The notes below the pieces were generated by a model. That model searched no databases and was not told the DNA's origin. It was given only the letters and a program-made list of their open reading frames with translations. Below are positions 1 to 11,600 of a DNA stretch of 64,000 bases, in pieces. Every line of letters begins with the position of its first letter. The stretch's first letter is position 1. A program made the translations under genes and the position numbers. The DNA comes from Symbiodinium natans (taxonomy: Eukaryota; Sar; Dinophyceae; Suessiales; Symbiodiniaceae), in assembly GCA_905221605.1 (NCBI GenBank), contig CAJNDS010002257.1, forward strand, positions 771,922 through 835,921, given 5' to 3'.

Positions 1-95
1 CAAACAAGAAAGAGATAGAGAAAGAGAGAAAGAGAGAGAATGACACAAAAAGAACAATGAGATAAACAGAGAGAGAGAAAGAAAGAGACGGGTCC
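1..95. repeat. GA-rich simple repeat
   Basis: Purine-rich degenerate (GA)n tract with repeated AGAGAGA and AAGAGA words at the window edge. Nothing coding is seen in it. Confidence 0.7.
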
Positions 96-3000
96 TGGGT
101 TTCACGATCAAAACGGAAAATTTTTAAAATGTACATGAAACATGTCCCAACATCAGCGCAGCAAACATGACAGTGTCATGAACATTCAAACATGAAAAAT
201 GCAGGTTGTGTGAAGTTGCCCCTCAAGAAACACACCCACACATCACTACGCACTGTTTAATGAAAGACGACAGCCATGATACTTGCGGCAAAGCTTTGGG
301 GGATGCCAATATTTGAAACAAGATTTCAGACATGTATGCCGTGGCAACAGATAAAATAAAACATGTACGGGCCTCGTTCAGCAACACCACCCCAAACATA
401 TCAAGCTCAAGCTAACACACATGCCCGAAGTCCCCAAACAAGCTCATGTGGTCACAAGGCCATAACAGCGCCGAAAGATGAAAAACCGTGTGAGAGTTCC
501 TCGTCGCAACACCAAAAAACTGGCCTCACAACTGTCTGTGAGCTCACCCTTGTCGCCCTCTCGGGCAAAACGGCCCCCGCGTGAACATCGAGCCATGGCG
601 CACTCATCAGGATTTTTGGGGCTTCGAGAGGTTGTTTGATTGTTTGCACGATTCAGAACGGTTTCTTTGCGCGCTTGACCTCACAGCATCGAACATTGCC
701 AGGTTCATTGCGCACATGACTTCACTGCACGAGAATTGTTAATTAACAGCCACTCCACCCATGATACGCAAGGCATTTCATTCTGCTATCTCCAAACCTT
801 TTGAGAAAGGTGTTGCTTGCACCACATGTCATGCATGGTCAGCCATGGAATGGTGCCAGCCGCCCCCAGAAAAAACAACGCACAAGAAACAGTACAAGTT
901 CTTATTTTCAATATTGGGAGACCAGGCGGGGAAATACCGATTGGTGACTTGGCGCACACGGAAGGCATGACGCCTTGACTTGCGGCACATCCCGCGCCCC
1001 GGTGGGTGGGTGGGAAAACAAAACTTCGATGCGCTGACTTGAGCACGTGCTCGGTCACATCAAAATCAGCACCTATCAAGAACATTCCCATGAGAGCGAT
1101 AATAATTGAGATCTCATCAGGCCTCACAGACAATCAGCCTTTGATTTTGTTAAAAACAAAATCATCTCCCAAATGAAAATTTTTCTCAACACTGCAAACT
1201 GCGATTCCGTCATATTCTCAATATTGGGAGACCAGGCTGAAACGTACATCGCTTCTCAAGAAGTACGATGCATCCATTCTATCTAAAAAATATGCATCCC
1301 AAAACTGATTCATTAAACCACGCAGTACACGCTGTCTTTTCTTCCACGAAGGTAGCATGGGGAAATCCGATTGGTGATCCACACGTGGCGCGCACGAAAG
1401 GCATGACGCCTTGACTTGCGGCAGCTGCACGAGAGTCTCGAGTCTGCGCAGGCGAGGTCCTTGAGACCTTTGGATCCTGGGAGCGGCACGGCGCCAACAG
1501 CGCAGCTACCCGAGGTTAACAAGCTTTCCTCCACAGGTCTAACTGGGTCTGACTGTTCAGAAAGGGGCACGTAAGCAAGAAAATAAATAAAAAAAAACAA
1601 TAAAAAGGCCTAAAGGACGGCACCATGCGTGATCTCTGGAGAGGAGTCACTAGCTCTAACCCGTTTCATTCTCAAAACGAGCAAGCACGTCTCCACCATG
1701 CGTGCAAGCCGTTCCAGTTCAGGGGCTTCTGGAACTGGCAAACAAGTCGGAAAGCCTGCCCTCTGCAAGGGCATGGTTGAGGGGAGGTCCGTGCTTCCAC
1801 TACCAGGTCCACAGCACCGCCGCGTTTGACGGCGTCTGTTCTGGCGAAGTGTAGCTCCTAGAGAGCCAGTAGGAGCGGAAGGAGCGCCAAACTGCAGTCC
1901 TTCGTGCAGAAGTGCAAAGCGCACCTGGGAGGTCTTCAAATCCAAATTCGGGATGGACACCTTCTGCGCCGATCGAGCAGCCCTCCGACGGTCAAGAAGC
2001 CAGCTCCACGTGACCTCTTAGAACGCAGAAGGCCTTGAACGAGGCAGTTCCACCTTGTTGGAGCAAGTTTGTCAGCGCATTGAAGGTCTCCAAAAAAATC
2101 TGCTCCTGCAAGATGAGCCTGCAATGAACATGCACAGCACTGCAAATTCGCAAGATAAGAATCAAGGTTCTTGTTTTGGAATGGAAGTGCTTTTTTTGGG
2201 GCTTTGGGTTGACAGCATGTTCCACGGAGCTGAAAGGGGCAGGTAAAACCCATTATCCCAGAAACCTTACGTTTTTGCAAGAAGAAGTTTTCTAGTAGCT
2301 TGGGAAACTGCAAGAAGGCGAAGACGTTTGAGGTCGCAGTTTAAGGGCGCAGCCTCCCCATTTGCAAACAGTGACGTTGCAAGGCTACGCCGAGAACCTC
2401 ATGTTTCGTTGTTTTGTTGTTTTTGTTTCACTTCTCTGGTTCAAAAAAAAACAAAACAAGATTCGATGGCCTGGAGAAAGGCGCGCCATGTCGGTAATTC
2501 CCACAAATAACTTCTTCGGTTCGAAAACCAAAGGGTATTATGATTCGCTTTGGGGAGTGATAGGCAAAGTGACGAGGCCTTGTGCAACCACCTTAAGCCA
2601 AGAAACAAAGCAGTCGTAGCTGGAGTAAAGTCGCAACCGCTGCAGGCCTTTGAAAACCTTCGATTGACATCCAGTCCCGTCATTTCATCAAACGCATGTT
2701 GCGTGCGCTTATCGATGGCAGAAAAACGTTGGCAAGGAGCATCGTCAGCGCTGCTTCTCTTTTGCAGAGAACAAAGAACACGGCTCGACAGAAGTGCCAA
2801 ACGGACGATCCAGATTCATGCGTCTCAAAAAAGGCACTTTATGGCTCGGAATCTTTCCAAGCTTCTCAAACACCTCTGCTCACTAGAACCTTGCGAAACG
2901 GAACCCTGCCTTTTCGCAGCCGTGTTATGTGGACGATATACTCATCAAAGCGAGAAGACAACTTACGTGGTGGAGAAGCTGAAGCGCTGTGAAGATTGAG

Positions 3001-4984
3001 GTGACAGCGGCTAAAATCACTTTTCTGAGTCGACAAATCACCAGAAAAGATGGTGGGTGAGATTTTTTGGTGGTTGGCGCAAGAAGTTTCGGACTTGGAA
3101 GAAATTCCAAAGGTTGTTCGACACCTCCGAATCTTCGAGAGCTTTCCCAGAGGAAGAGTCTGAATGCACGTGTACATGTTTGCTGCCCGCACGCAAGGTA
3201 CAGCATGTTCCGCCTGCTGACTCCCCCCCGCCTTGCTGCGCAGCTAGCTTGACAGGCGCATATGCTACGCTGTCCGTTCGGATTCCGTCTGAGCCATGGC
3301 TTGCCTGCTCCGGTGAGTTGCACTCACTTACAGCTTAAATCCGCCTTCAGTTTGTCCGACTTCTGGTTCTCACCAAGCTTTTGCTGGTGCTGAATCGGTT
3401 CCTGCTGCCGCTGCAAGGAACCCTTTCAGTCTGCCGCTGCAGAACGGTGCACGTCCAGTCTGTGCGGTATTCGGCCGCCACATCTTAGTGTGTCGCTGTG
3501 CCTGGTTCTTTGAACCCTCTGGCTTGCTGTCCGCTGACTCAGGCCCGCCGCTTCTGGAACGGTCTACGTCCAGTTTGCGGGACGCTGATGCCCGTACTGT
3601 TGACCCGCACCGCCAACACATGATGCTGCAGCCTGGAGTCGTGAGCGTGCTTGGCACCATGACACAGCGACAGGCCCCGAGCTCTTCAGCCCACCCGGCC
3701 CGCACGCCGGTGGCGCCGCGCCCAATCCGCCATGACCAGATGCACTTTGACTCCAACATCGCGCGGTGCCCGCAGACACCCCCGGCCCTGTGATCCGCTC
3801 TGACCGTGACCGCTTTCTGGCCATCTGCCACTGTCCCCTCCTATCCACGGCCCGACGAGCCCTCAACTTCGAGCCCGGCTTCACCAACTCCCCCAACCAA
3901 GACCCGTGGAGCACCGCAGAGGGTTGGGACTGATTGCTTTCCCAAATTCCCCTTGCACTGTTATCTGCTGGCTTGGTGGCCACATCCGGATATGTTTTGC
4001 GTGCATCCGGACGAAGTCGCCTGCAGCCGCCCGCGGACGCTGTTAGCCACCTCCGCCTGCAAGGGTACTGTACCCATATCTGCTCCGCCTTTGACTCCCC
4101 GACCTGCACCGGCCGCTTCCGCCCGGTCATGTTCGGTGAAAGGTCCGGACACAAGGAACACCAATGTTCCGCTTGTCACTGTTTGCATTCCCAAGCCGCC
4201 CGGCTTCTGCTGCAGCACCTGTGCGGAGTTGCCGCCTGGCCGCCCTGGCATATGAAACACACGGTTCCGAGCTTCAACACGCGGCCGCGGCATCTCCGCA
4301 GGTGTTTCTGCTTCAGTGCCTTTTTTGATTTGGTCTCCTTCCGCACGCACGTCTGGCAAAGTTAGCTCTGCTCCGCACTCTGTAGTTCGTGCGCCTGTTT
4401 GTCTGTGTTTTACAATGCGAAATGGACCTGTCATTTCTCGTGCGCCTGCGTTGCAATGAGCTTTTCGCCGTGAAGCAACAGAAAACCAGCAAATTCCTCG
4501 GGTTTTTGAAGGTTGCCGACTGTGGACAACCACGAATGTGTAATGCAAAGACACAAGACGCTTGCGTGGAGCAGCTTTGGAGTGCGCGTTTTTCTTAAAC
4601 TGCGTTCCGAGGACGCCTGGAGCGAACGCGATTTTGACGGAAAACCAGCTGTTTTTACATGGCGAGAAACAATTGCCGACATCGGTTTTGTACTGCGCTC
4701 ACAATAAAAACGCATTTGGCTCTCTCGTGCGCGCGTGAACAACCGGTTCGAGCGCTATTGACAGTTGTAGTTCATGTTTTTTGATATCTATCCACGTTGT
4801 TGAAAGTTCACACAAGAACCAGTTACTTGTCTTAAAACCCGTTTCATCATATTCAGAAACTGCTCAGCATCCTTGTTCCGTGATTTTGCGGTGCGGTTCA
4901 GAACGGGTTCCAGCCGTTCGCGATTCTTCGATGTTGGACTTAGATCGGTTCGGTTTGGAACGGCTTGGAATGGGCTTGGCCCTG
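96..4984. other. Gene-poor stretch, no gene recognised
   Basis: Short ORFs on both strands show no recognisable domain and no exon-like runs that keep phase across AG-ended introns. The part around 3400-4450 is GC-rich and open in several frames on both strands at once, which is compositional openness rather than evidence for a gene. A short stretch near 3924 (GGGTTGGGACTGATTGCTTT) resembles one in the N-terminal part of the LINE near 9820 (GGGTTGGGGTTGATTGCTTC), so some of this block may be eroded retroelement DNA; that is only a suspicion. A duplicated ~80 bp segment lies inside (annotated separately). Confidence 0.5.
905..1424. repeat. Duplicated ~80 bp segment, second copy split by an insert
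   Basis: Copy A is 905-986 (TTTTCAATATTGGGAGACCA ... GGCATGACGCCTTGACTTGC). Copy B is in two pieces: 1214-1238 matches its left half (TCTCAATATTGGGAGACCAG) and 1359-1424 matches its right half (GGGGAAATCCGATTGGTGAT ... GCATGACGCCTTGACTTGCG). About 120 bp of unrelated sequence (1239-1358) separates the two pieces. Either an insertion entered copy B or copy A suffered a deletion. Confidence 0.75.
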
Positions 4985-5251
4985 TTAGGGGTTTGAGTGT
5001 GGAGGTTTGCAACGGCCAACCTGCTCTTTGCTGAAGACAGCTTTAAATACCTTCCAGAGAGGGAGAAAGCAAAACTGGCCGCTGACAAACCTCAAGCCTG
5101 AGCATCTTTGACGCCACAAGAATTCTGCGAAAAGTTCTCCATGGGCCTTCTTCCCAACTCTGCCATATTGCCGTTGCCGCAAGTATGTCTTGAGACGTCC
5201 AAAGAGCCCCTCAACCTTATTGGTGGTGACATTAATGTCCTCGCCAAACAT
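4985..5251 (-). pseudogene. ISXO2/Merlin-like transposase relic (C-terminal part)
   Basis: The minus strand encodes 88 residues containing NVTTNKVEGLFGRLKTYLRQ, then GELFAEFLWRQR. The pattern T-N-x-V/I-E-G-x-F-x-x-x-K followed about 25 residues later by LAEF-W/F-R is the end of the DDE domain of IS1595/ISXO2-type transposases, called Merlin in eukaryotes; the E in VEG is the expected third catalytic acid. No N-terminal half with the first two Asp residues was found upstream on the same strand in a matching frame, so this is a fragment, either a relic or one exon of a broken copy. After residue ~50 the peptide stops resembling the family. Terminal inverted repeats were not identified. Confidence 0.55.
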
Positions 5252-7537
5252 ATTGGCTTTGTTTGTAAGTGGCCATCAAATCATAGCGGCATTTGCATAT
5301 GCAATAATGCAGGGTTAAGTGTATTTCTAACGTTTTCCTTTTCGCAAAGCTAATCATTGCCAAACCAAATCTTCGAAAGCTGAAGTGGCGGTCATTTAAG
5401 TTTTGAGACATTATCTGATACGGGATTCTTGGCGGAATGTCGCCGCCTAAAAAGGCGGTAAGTGTCAAAAAGGTTGGTAATGGCAACTTGAGCCCGGGCC
5501 TTGGTCAAGCAACTTCTTTAGCTCTAGAGCAATGACGTCCACTGCTAATGCGTTGTTTTCCTTTGCATGTATAGTTTTGCAATTTGTAACAATGCCAATA
5601 TTTGGCTCAAGTATGCGTGTAGACTTGGAATTGGATTTAGCTGCCCGCAAAGCACAGAAGGGCGTCTGGTGCTGGTGCAGCCCCAAAGGGCAGCGGTTAA
5701 GTTGGGTCTTTGCGCAAAGGAGAAGCGGTGGATTGTGAGGAAGGCCTTGTAGGTTTGACCAAAAGGAGATCAGCGTCTTCAAGGCATGTCTTGGGTGTCA
5801 AGAGATGGACGAACAATGAGTTTTCAGAGGTCCAATGCAGACCCAAGTCCGTTCCTTATCATGGCACGCAAACCAACAAAAAGAACACAGGCCTTTTTTC
5901 TCATTTAGGATCCGCACGGAATTGAAATGCACCAGAACACTTGAAAAGGCACAAAAAACTACAAAATCACAAATAGACTAACACCAATTTCGCAGAGCAG
6001 AACTACAAATGGAAAAGAGCCAAAATAAATCACAGTAAAGCATCGCACACAAGCTCCAATGGCAAAAAGTCAACCAGCAAGTTTGGAATAAAATTTTTCC
6101 AGAACAATTTAAATGAGCGGTGTGCATTTCTTTTCTGGACACCAAGTGCATGTTTCCTGCTTGTCCATCCAAAATTAAGTAAATTTATCTTCTTCAGGCG
6201 TTTCTTTCAGAAGCCGTTGAAGCAGGCACGCTTAACGCAAGAGAACTTACCTGCTTCGTGGTTCACAGCACGATGGACATACTGGCTGCCTGCACGCCCG
6301 AGAAATGAGTATGACTTGGTCTATCCGTGAAAATAGCAAGCCTGGCAAAACATGGCAACTTATTAAAGAAGCCTTCTTGTCTCTCCTTCATTCTCAGATT
6401 CTAGCCTCTGGTCATCTTCTGCTGCCTTGTAGTTGCATGTACAATAGCTGCTACTGGCACTGCTGGCTCAGTCTTAATCACTTGCAGTGTGCGGCGGCAG
6501 CCAAGAGCACAACGGTCTCCAGCATCTTCCCATCCTGCCTCAGGCACTTTACAGCGACGTGGTCACGTCAGACCCAACGAGCACATCGTAAAGTTGGCCG
6601 TTTCACAAGGCATACGCTGCTTGGACCTGCTGTTTTTCTGAGCCCCAGAGGGGATACGTATGATTATCACAGGACGTGCCTGGCTGCAGCAATCGCTGTG
6701 GCAATATGCATTACATTCTAATATCTGCATTAAAGAGTTCACAAAGTGAGGCTTTGCGCGTGTGTTCACACCCAGAACATGCTTGCCCTACATCCGTCTA
6801 TTCTTGTCATTACGCACCCCGATCCCATAGCCGTCAGCCCTGAATCCCAATCCCCGAAACTGACTCTTCAGAACATCTTGTGCATTTCAACTTTTTTGAG
6901 GTGGGGTTCAGGTCCTTCGCCTCAAACCTCTGTGCTCAGCATGTGCCCCTTCTAGTGGAGGGGGAACCTGGCCCGACTCCACCCACAGCTGTTGGCTTGG
7001 CTGGTTGTCGGGTCGATGGGCCATGGCACCTGGCAAGGAGGGAACACAGACACCCCTCACTTTCACTACACGTGTGTGGTAAGTAAAAAATTCAGCATGG
7101 GGCGGCCACAGAAGTTGCCGCACAGGTTTGGGCAGAGTTGCTGGCTCGCCCAGGATGACCTCAGCGGTGCCCGCGTTACGACTTTGCAGCAGGATGCGCA
7201 GGCGGACAATCACGCGGTCCAGGCCTGGACCGCGTGTACTGGATCTTCGCCGCTCGGCGGGAAAGCTCGTTGCATGGAGGGAGGCGTACTGGAAAGAACC
7301 ATGGCTTTGTAAGTGTTTAGACAGAAGTGCATTATTAAACAGCATACAAACCGGTTGTATGTATATTGCAAATCACTTATAATTAAGTGTGATTAATAGA
7401 TACAACTGTTAAGAGGATTAGCTAAGTCAGCTAAGTGTTTACATAAGTGGTGCAAGTATGTTACAAAGGTTAGGGGTTTTAGCTGAACTTTAGCCAAGTT
7501 AACATAACTTGTTGAAGTAGAATTCTTATATGGGAAA
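5252..7537. other. Gene-poor stretch, nothing recognised
   Basis: Only short ORFs without domains. Around 6970-7310 the sequence is GC-richer and open on both strands, with no frame clearly favoured. 7300-7540 is AT-rich. Confidence 0.45.
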
Positions 7538-8326
7538 ATGGCTGTGTTATTCACGTATATGACACGAAAAACAAGAGTGCATGGTTTGGGTATGAAGGGT
7601 GTTTCGGGCTTATGCAGGGGGGGAGCAGGGCGGACAATGAATGCATCCTCTTTCACGCAGCCGTTTTTTGCAAGAGAGGTTTGGAGAGAGATGAAGCCTG
7701 CCTGGGCTACGGCTGTGGAGAAGGTCGTAAAGAAAGATGCTCCGGCATTGGAAAGATGGACGGAGATCGAAAGTGCAAGAGGGCGGGCAAGGAGGATGAA
7801 GGAGGTTGCAGCGCGGCAGCGCATTCCACCTTCAGCGTCAGGGTTAGAAGGCGGCTCCGAACAGACCGCAATAGCTGGACACTGGCGGGGTTGGGGCTCT
7901 GTTCGTCCGGCAAGAGGTCCGGCAAGACTGATGGGTCAGGGTCGTTATGGGCGGAACAACAGGTGTAGTGGCTTCAACAGAGTCCGCCGACTGCCTGGAG
8001 CATGGTGTGGACTCACTCAACCAGGGTGGGGGGGGGGGATACCAGGGAAGGGGTTTCGATCGGTGTCAGATGCCAGTCTCGGCTGCACAGACGATCTTGG
8101 TGGACGATGGGCCTTACGGTTTTGGGTTTGCTTGTTTGTCTTGCTTGACTTTATGCCTGACCGGCGGCTTCGGGTTTTACGGGCTTTCGGGTCTAGAGTC
8201 ACAAGTGCAGGGGGTTTGGGGTTTGTTGTACTTCATGGGCCTCTTGGTTCCAACCAAAGGCAAAAGTTCGCCACACAGCTTCCACGGATATCTTGGGAAA
8301 GGGCCATCTTGCAGCGGTTCTGCTGA
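7538..8326 (+). CDS. ORF of unknown function upstream of the LINE
   Basis: An ATG-started 262-codon ORF. The part that looks protein-like is roughly residues 40-110, a charged helical stretch (for example FAREVWREMKPAWATAVEKV) rich in Glu, Lys and Arg. After about residue 150 the composition becomes low in information (Gly, Arg, Trp) and an overlapping frame at 7947-8420 is equally open, so the true end is uncertain. It lies about 300 bp before the long LINE ORF on the same strand. It could be the 5' leader or a short first ORF of that element, or an exon of an unrelated gene interrupted by it. No family is recognised. Confidence 0.3.
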   Translation: MAVLFTYMTRKTRVHGLGMKGVSGLCRGGAGRTMNASSFTQPFFAREVWREMKPAWATAVEKVVKKDAPALERWTEIESARGRARRMKEVAARQRIPPSASGLEGGSEQTAIAGHWRGWGSVRPARGPARLMGQGRYGRNNRCSGFNRVRRLPGAWCGLTQPGWGGGIPGKGFRSVSDASLGCTDDLGGRWALRFWVCLFVLLDFMPDRRLRVLRAFGSRVTSAGGLGFVVLHGPLGSNQRQKFATQLPRISWERAILQRFC

Positions 8327-8621
8327 GGTCCGAGACCTTCCAGCCCAGCCCGAAAAAGGCAAGATTTGCCGAATTTTTTTCCCAAGTCGCCAGGCCAGAC
8401 CCGCGCATTTTTCCGGGTGAGAGCGTTCGTTGAGTGCAAAAGTAGCAGCCCGATACCGGGTGCCGCGGGTCTTCTTGGTTGGGTATGATGTGCGAATTTA
8501 ACCGATGATGTCTCTACAGCCCACGTGAGAAGCATGAAAAGGCCATGAGGATGGTATTGCGGTACCTCCGGCATGTTCAGGACTTTCGTCAGGTGGTCCA
8601 TCCGGTTGAGGAGCAGACGGC

Positions 8622-11600
8622 TTGAGGCGGGTCAGGGAGTCACGCACATTGATCTCCGTGCTTGCTTTATTCAAGAAGGCTCACAGCCGTAGCAACTTGG
8701 TAGTGGGGTTTTTCGTGTCTTTTCGTGCTTTCTTCTCCCTCTTTTCCTCTCTTCGCTCCCTCTTTCTCCCCCTTTCTTTTCTTCCTTTCGGTGGTGTTTG
8801 GGGTGGGTTCCGGGTGTGGGTCCTGGTCCTCCCTCTCTTCTGGTTTGTTTTCGGGCAGGCCGGCCGTGGGCGGGGTAGCTTGCTAGCTTGCAGTTCCACT
8901 GGAGCTCAGCCTGGGCCCAGTGAAGAGCCTGAGGCCCTCGCCTCTTGCTGCATTGCCATGGCATTCCTCCTGCGATTCCTGCTGCCTTTCTGGCTTTCCC
9001 TGTATGTACTGGCGGGCCCGGAGGTTGACGAGCTCTACGCGGAACTTTTGGCTGAGGCCGACATGCCAAGCATGACTGCCCCGATGGCAGCCCCGGTTGA
9101 TGCACCTGCAGCATCATCTGAAGTGACTGGCGCCGGCCCTGCTAGCTGGGTGCCGCCTTTGCCAAATGAGACCGCTGCACCTGCCACACCGACTCTTGGT
9201 CGCAAGCCGAAGGTGCGCCCTGGCCCTACGAATCTTCTACACGAGCTGCTCCATGGGCCGCCAACGATCACTGCTGCTGCGGAAGACACAGGCCACGAGG
9301 GTCTGACGGACCCCTCTCCTGAAGACGGAGCCACCGCGCTGAGTGGCACACCAGCGGAGATCTTTCTCGGGTACACGGTGAACACGGAAGGCGAGACTGG
9401 CGAGGTTTGGGTTCCTGACGACACTATGGTTGATGTGATGCTTGACAGCCCGGACAGTGAGCTTGAAGAGCTGCCAACCCTGCAAGCGCAGCCTATCACT
9501 GGGTCAGGGTCTGAGGCTGGATCTGAGCCTACAGAAGACCCCAGCAACTCATCAGCGCCTGATGCCAGCTGCAGCACTGGAGTACCACATCGTCCTCCTC
9601 CTGCCGTTACACCGCGCTCCGGAGTATATGTTCACAGTCAAGCCTGCCAGGCGGTACCAGCCACACGCAGCGTGTCAGTTCAGGCGGAGGGCTCGGCCAT
9701 TGATGACGCGATACAGAAGCGGACCATGCCGAGACCGTTGCCCCCACCCAAGCACAGACGAGAAGGCCAGTCGTGCGATCTTTCGGACTCTTGTTTCGTT
9801 CAGGGTTGTCGCTGGGTTGGGGTTGATTGCTTCTGTCCCGCACTGCACTCACTGGCTAGCATGTGTCGGTTTTCACTGACCTCGCAGGCTGAAGTAATGA
9901 TGTGCAATGACAAGCACATGATCCTTACATGGCAGGCCATTGCTGCAATCCCGTGCCCTCATGTGCATGCGCCGCGCCACACCCGCCAACCGAAGCCACA
10001 GGATGCCGCTGAATCACCTGGCACCCTTGTCATCAGACTGGACCGCCTGGATCCAACTGCACTTGTACGTTGTGCAAGACCAGTCCATGGCACCATGCTA
10101 TGTACCTCCCATACTGCAGGATCAACTACGTGCAGACAGCTGAGTCCGGCCTTGGACGAACGCCCTGCCCAGACTGTGCTCTCTGAAGTCAGGGTAGACT
10201 GCTGCCACCAGCTGCTGAGACGCTGGACGCAAAATGCATCCCTGTGCACAGAGAGAGCATCCCCGTCCGGGATCATGTTGCTTCGACAACCTCCTCGCAG
10301 AGGCATCATGCAGTCTGCCCTTCGACGCACACATGTGTTCAATGTCAGCAGTGACCGCTTCCACACATGCTTCACCTATATGTGTAAATTAGGCTCCAGG
10401 CTGTGTGGGCATAGATACAGGGCACCCGAGGCGCCTCCAACTACTGCTGCACCGAGGCCCAAGGTCATAGGTACTCCCCTTCCCGCAATCCATACGCCCC
10501 CTGTCCAGGACATGGAAAAACTGTTCGGCTCCACCTCGGACTCGACCTCCAACTCGGACACCGACTCAGATCAGGCCAACCTTGAAAGGCGCCTTGACGT
10601 TGCGGTGGAGGCACACAGGATAACCATGCACTGCCCAGAGGTCCGAACATCCAGAGGTGAACCGGCCATGTTGGTGGCACAGCTCATCCTTCATGCTTGG
10701 CATAGGATTGCACATTTGACGAGTGGCTCCTCAGCATCAGTGCCGTGCCCAGATGCTGCCTCGCTCTCCACTAGCACATACCTGCCCTGTGAGGGCAATA
10801 CCTCCTCTCCATCTGTGACTGCAACGGGATATGCTGAGGAGCGTCATGTCAGGCCCAGGCTCCAGGACACACACACGAGCACACAGCATGCTGCTGTGAT
10901 GATGCGACCGGGTACTACTGCTCGCATGTATGAGCACATGCCTGGCTGTTGCTTGCCTCTTGGTGCACAGACTGATGATGCTCTGTCTGCCCTGCCACCA
11001 GATGAAAGGGACAGGACCGTCCCATCAATCAGTGACGTGCTCCGACGGCGACCGACCACCGATCATATCAGCAGCAACCTCGGATACCTGCATCTTCCCG
11101 AGTGCATACCTGACTCGCCTGATGTCCGCCCCAGGTACGTGTCCTGCGGACCATCACCAACAGGACGGCCCCGGCAACTCCTAGATATCGAGGTTCACCT
11201 AAAGGACGAGCCCGTAGGCCACTGCCAGAACGCCTGCCACCGCCAAAAGTGTTCTGCAGGGATTGGAGACAGGGCTCATTGTTCTTCTGCTTCTGCATCG
11301 ATGACTAAGCATGCACTGAGCTTCACTGAGTACACGAACGTGGCCGCTGCATCACCTGGACCCTATACATGTCCTGCAGCCCATCCTACACTACAAACAT
11401 GCGGTCTTGTGTCTGGATGGGGCATACGTTCTACATCACCTCGTTTGCTCCGAGCTCACTCTTGCGCACTAACATGTGCAAGTGCTGCGAACTGTCAGCG
11501 AGCCACTCCTGTGGTTTTCCCCGTTGCTCACTTTCGCCCAGGTCTGTCAAAGACTACATCCAGGCGGATTGTGATCGACACTAGATACTCCGTGGAACTC

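Noticed and set aside
3564-4554. Long open frames on both strands
   Set aside because: Several frames are open at once because of GC-rich composition; none shows a domain or exon borders.
5594-5611. GCCAATATTTGGCTCAAG, resembling the 3' end of the dinoflagellate spliced leader (a relic leader would mark a retroposed mRNA)
   Set aside because: It differs from GCCATTTTGGCTCAAG by an insertion and a substitution, and no retrocopied gene follows it. Chance cannot be excluded.
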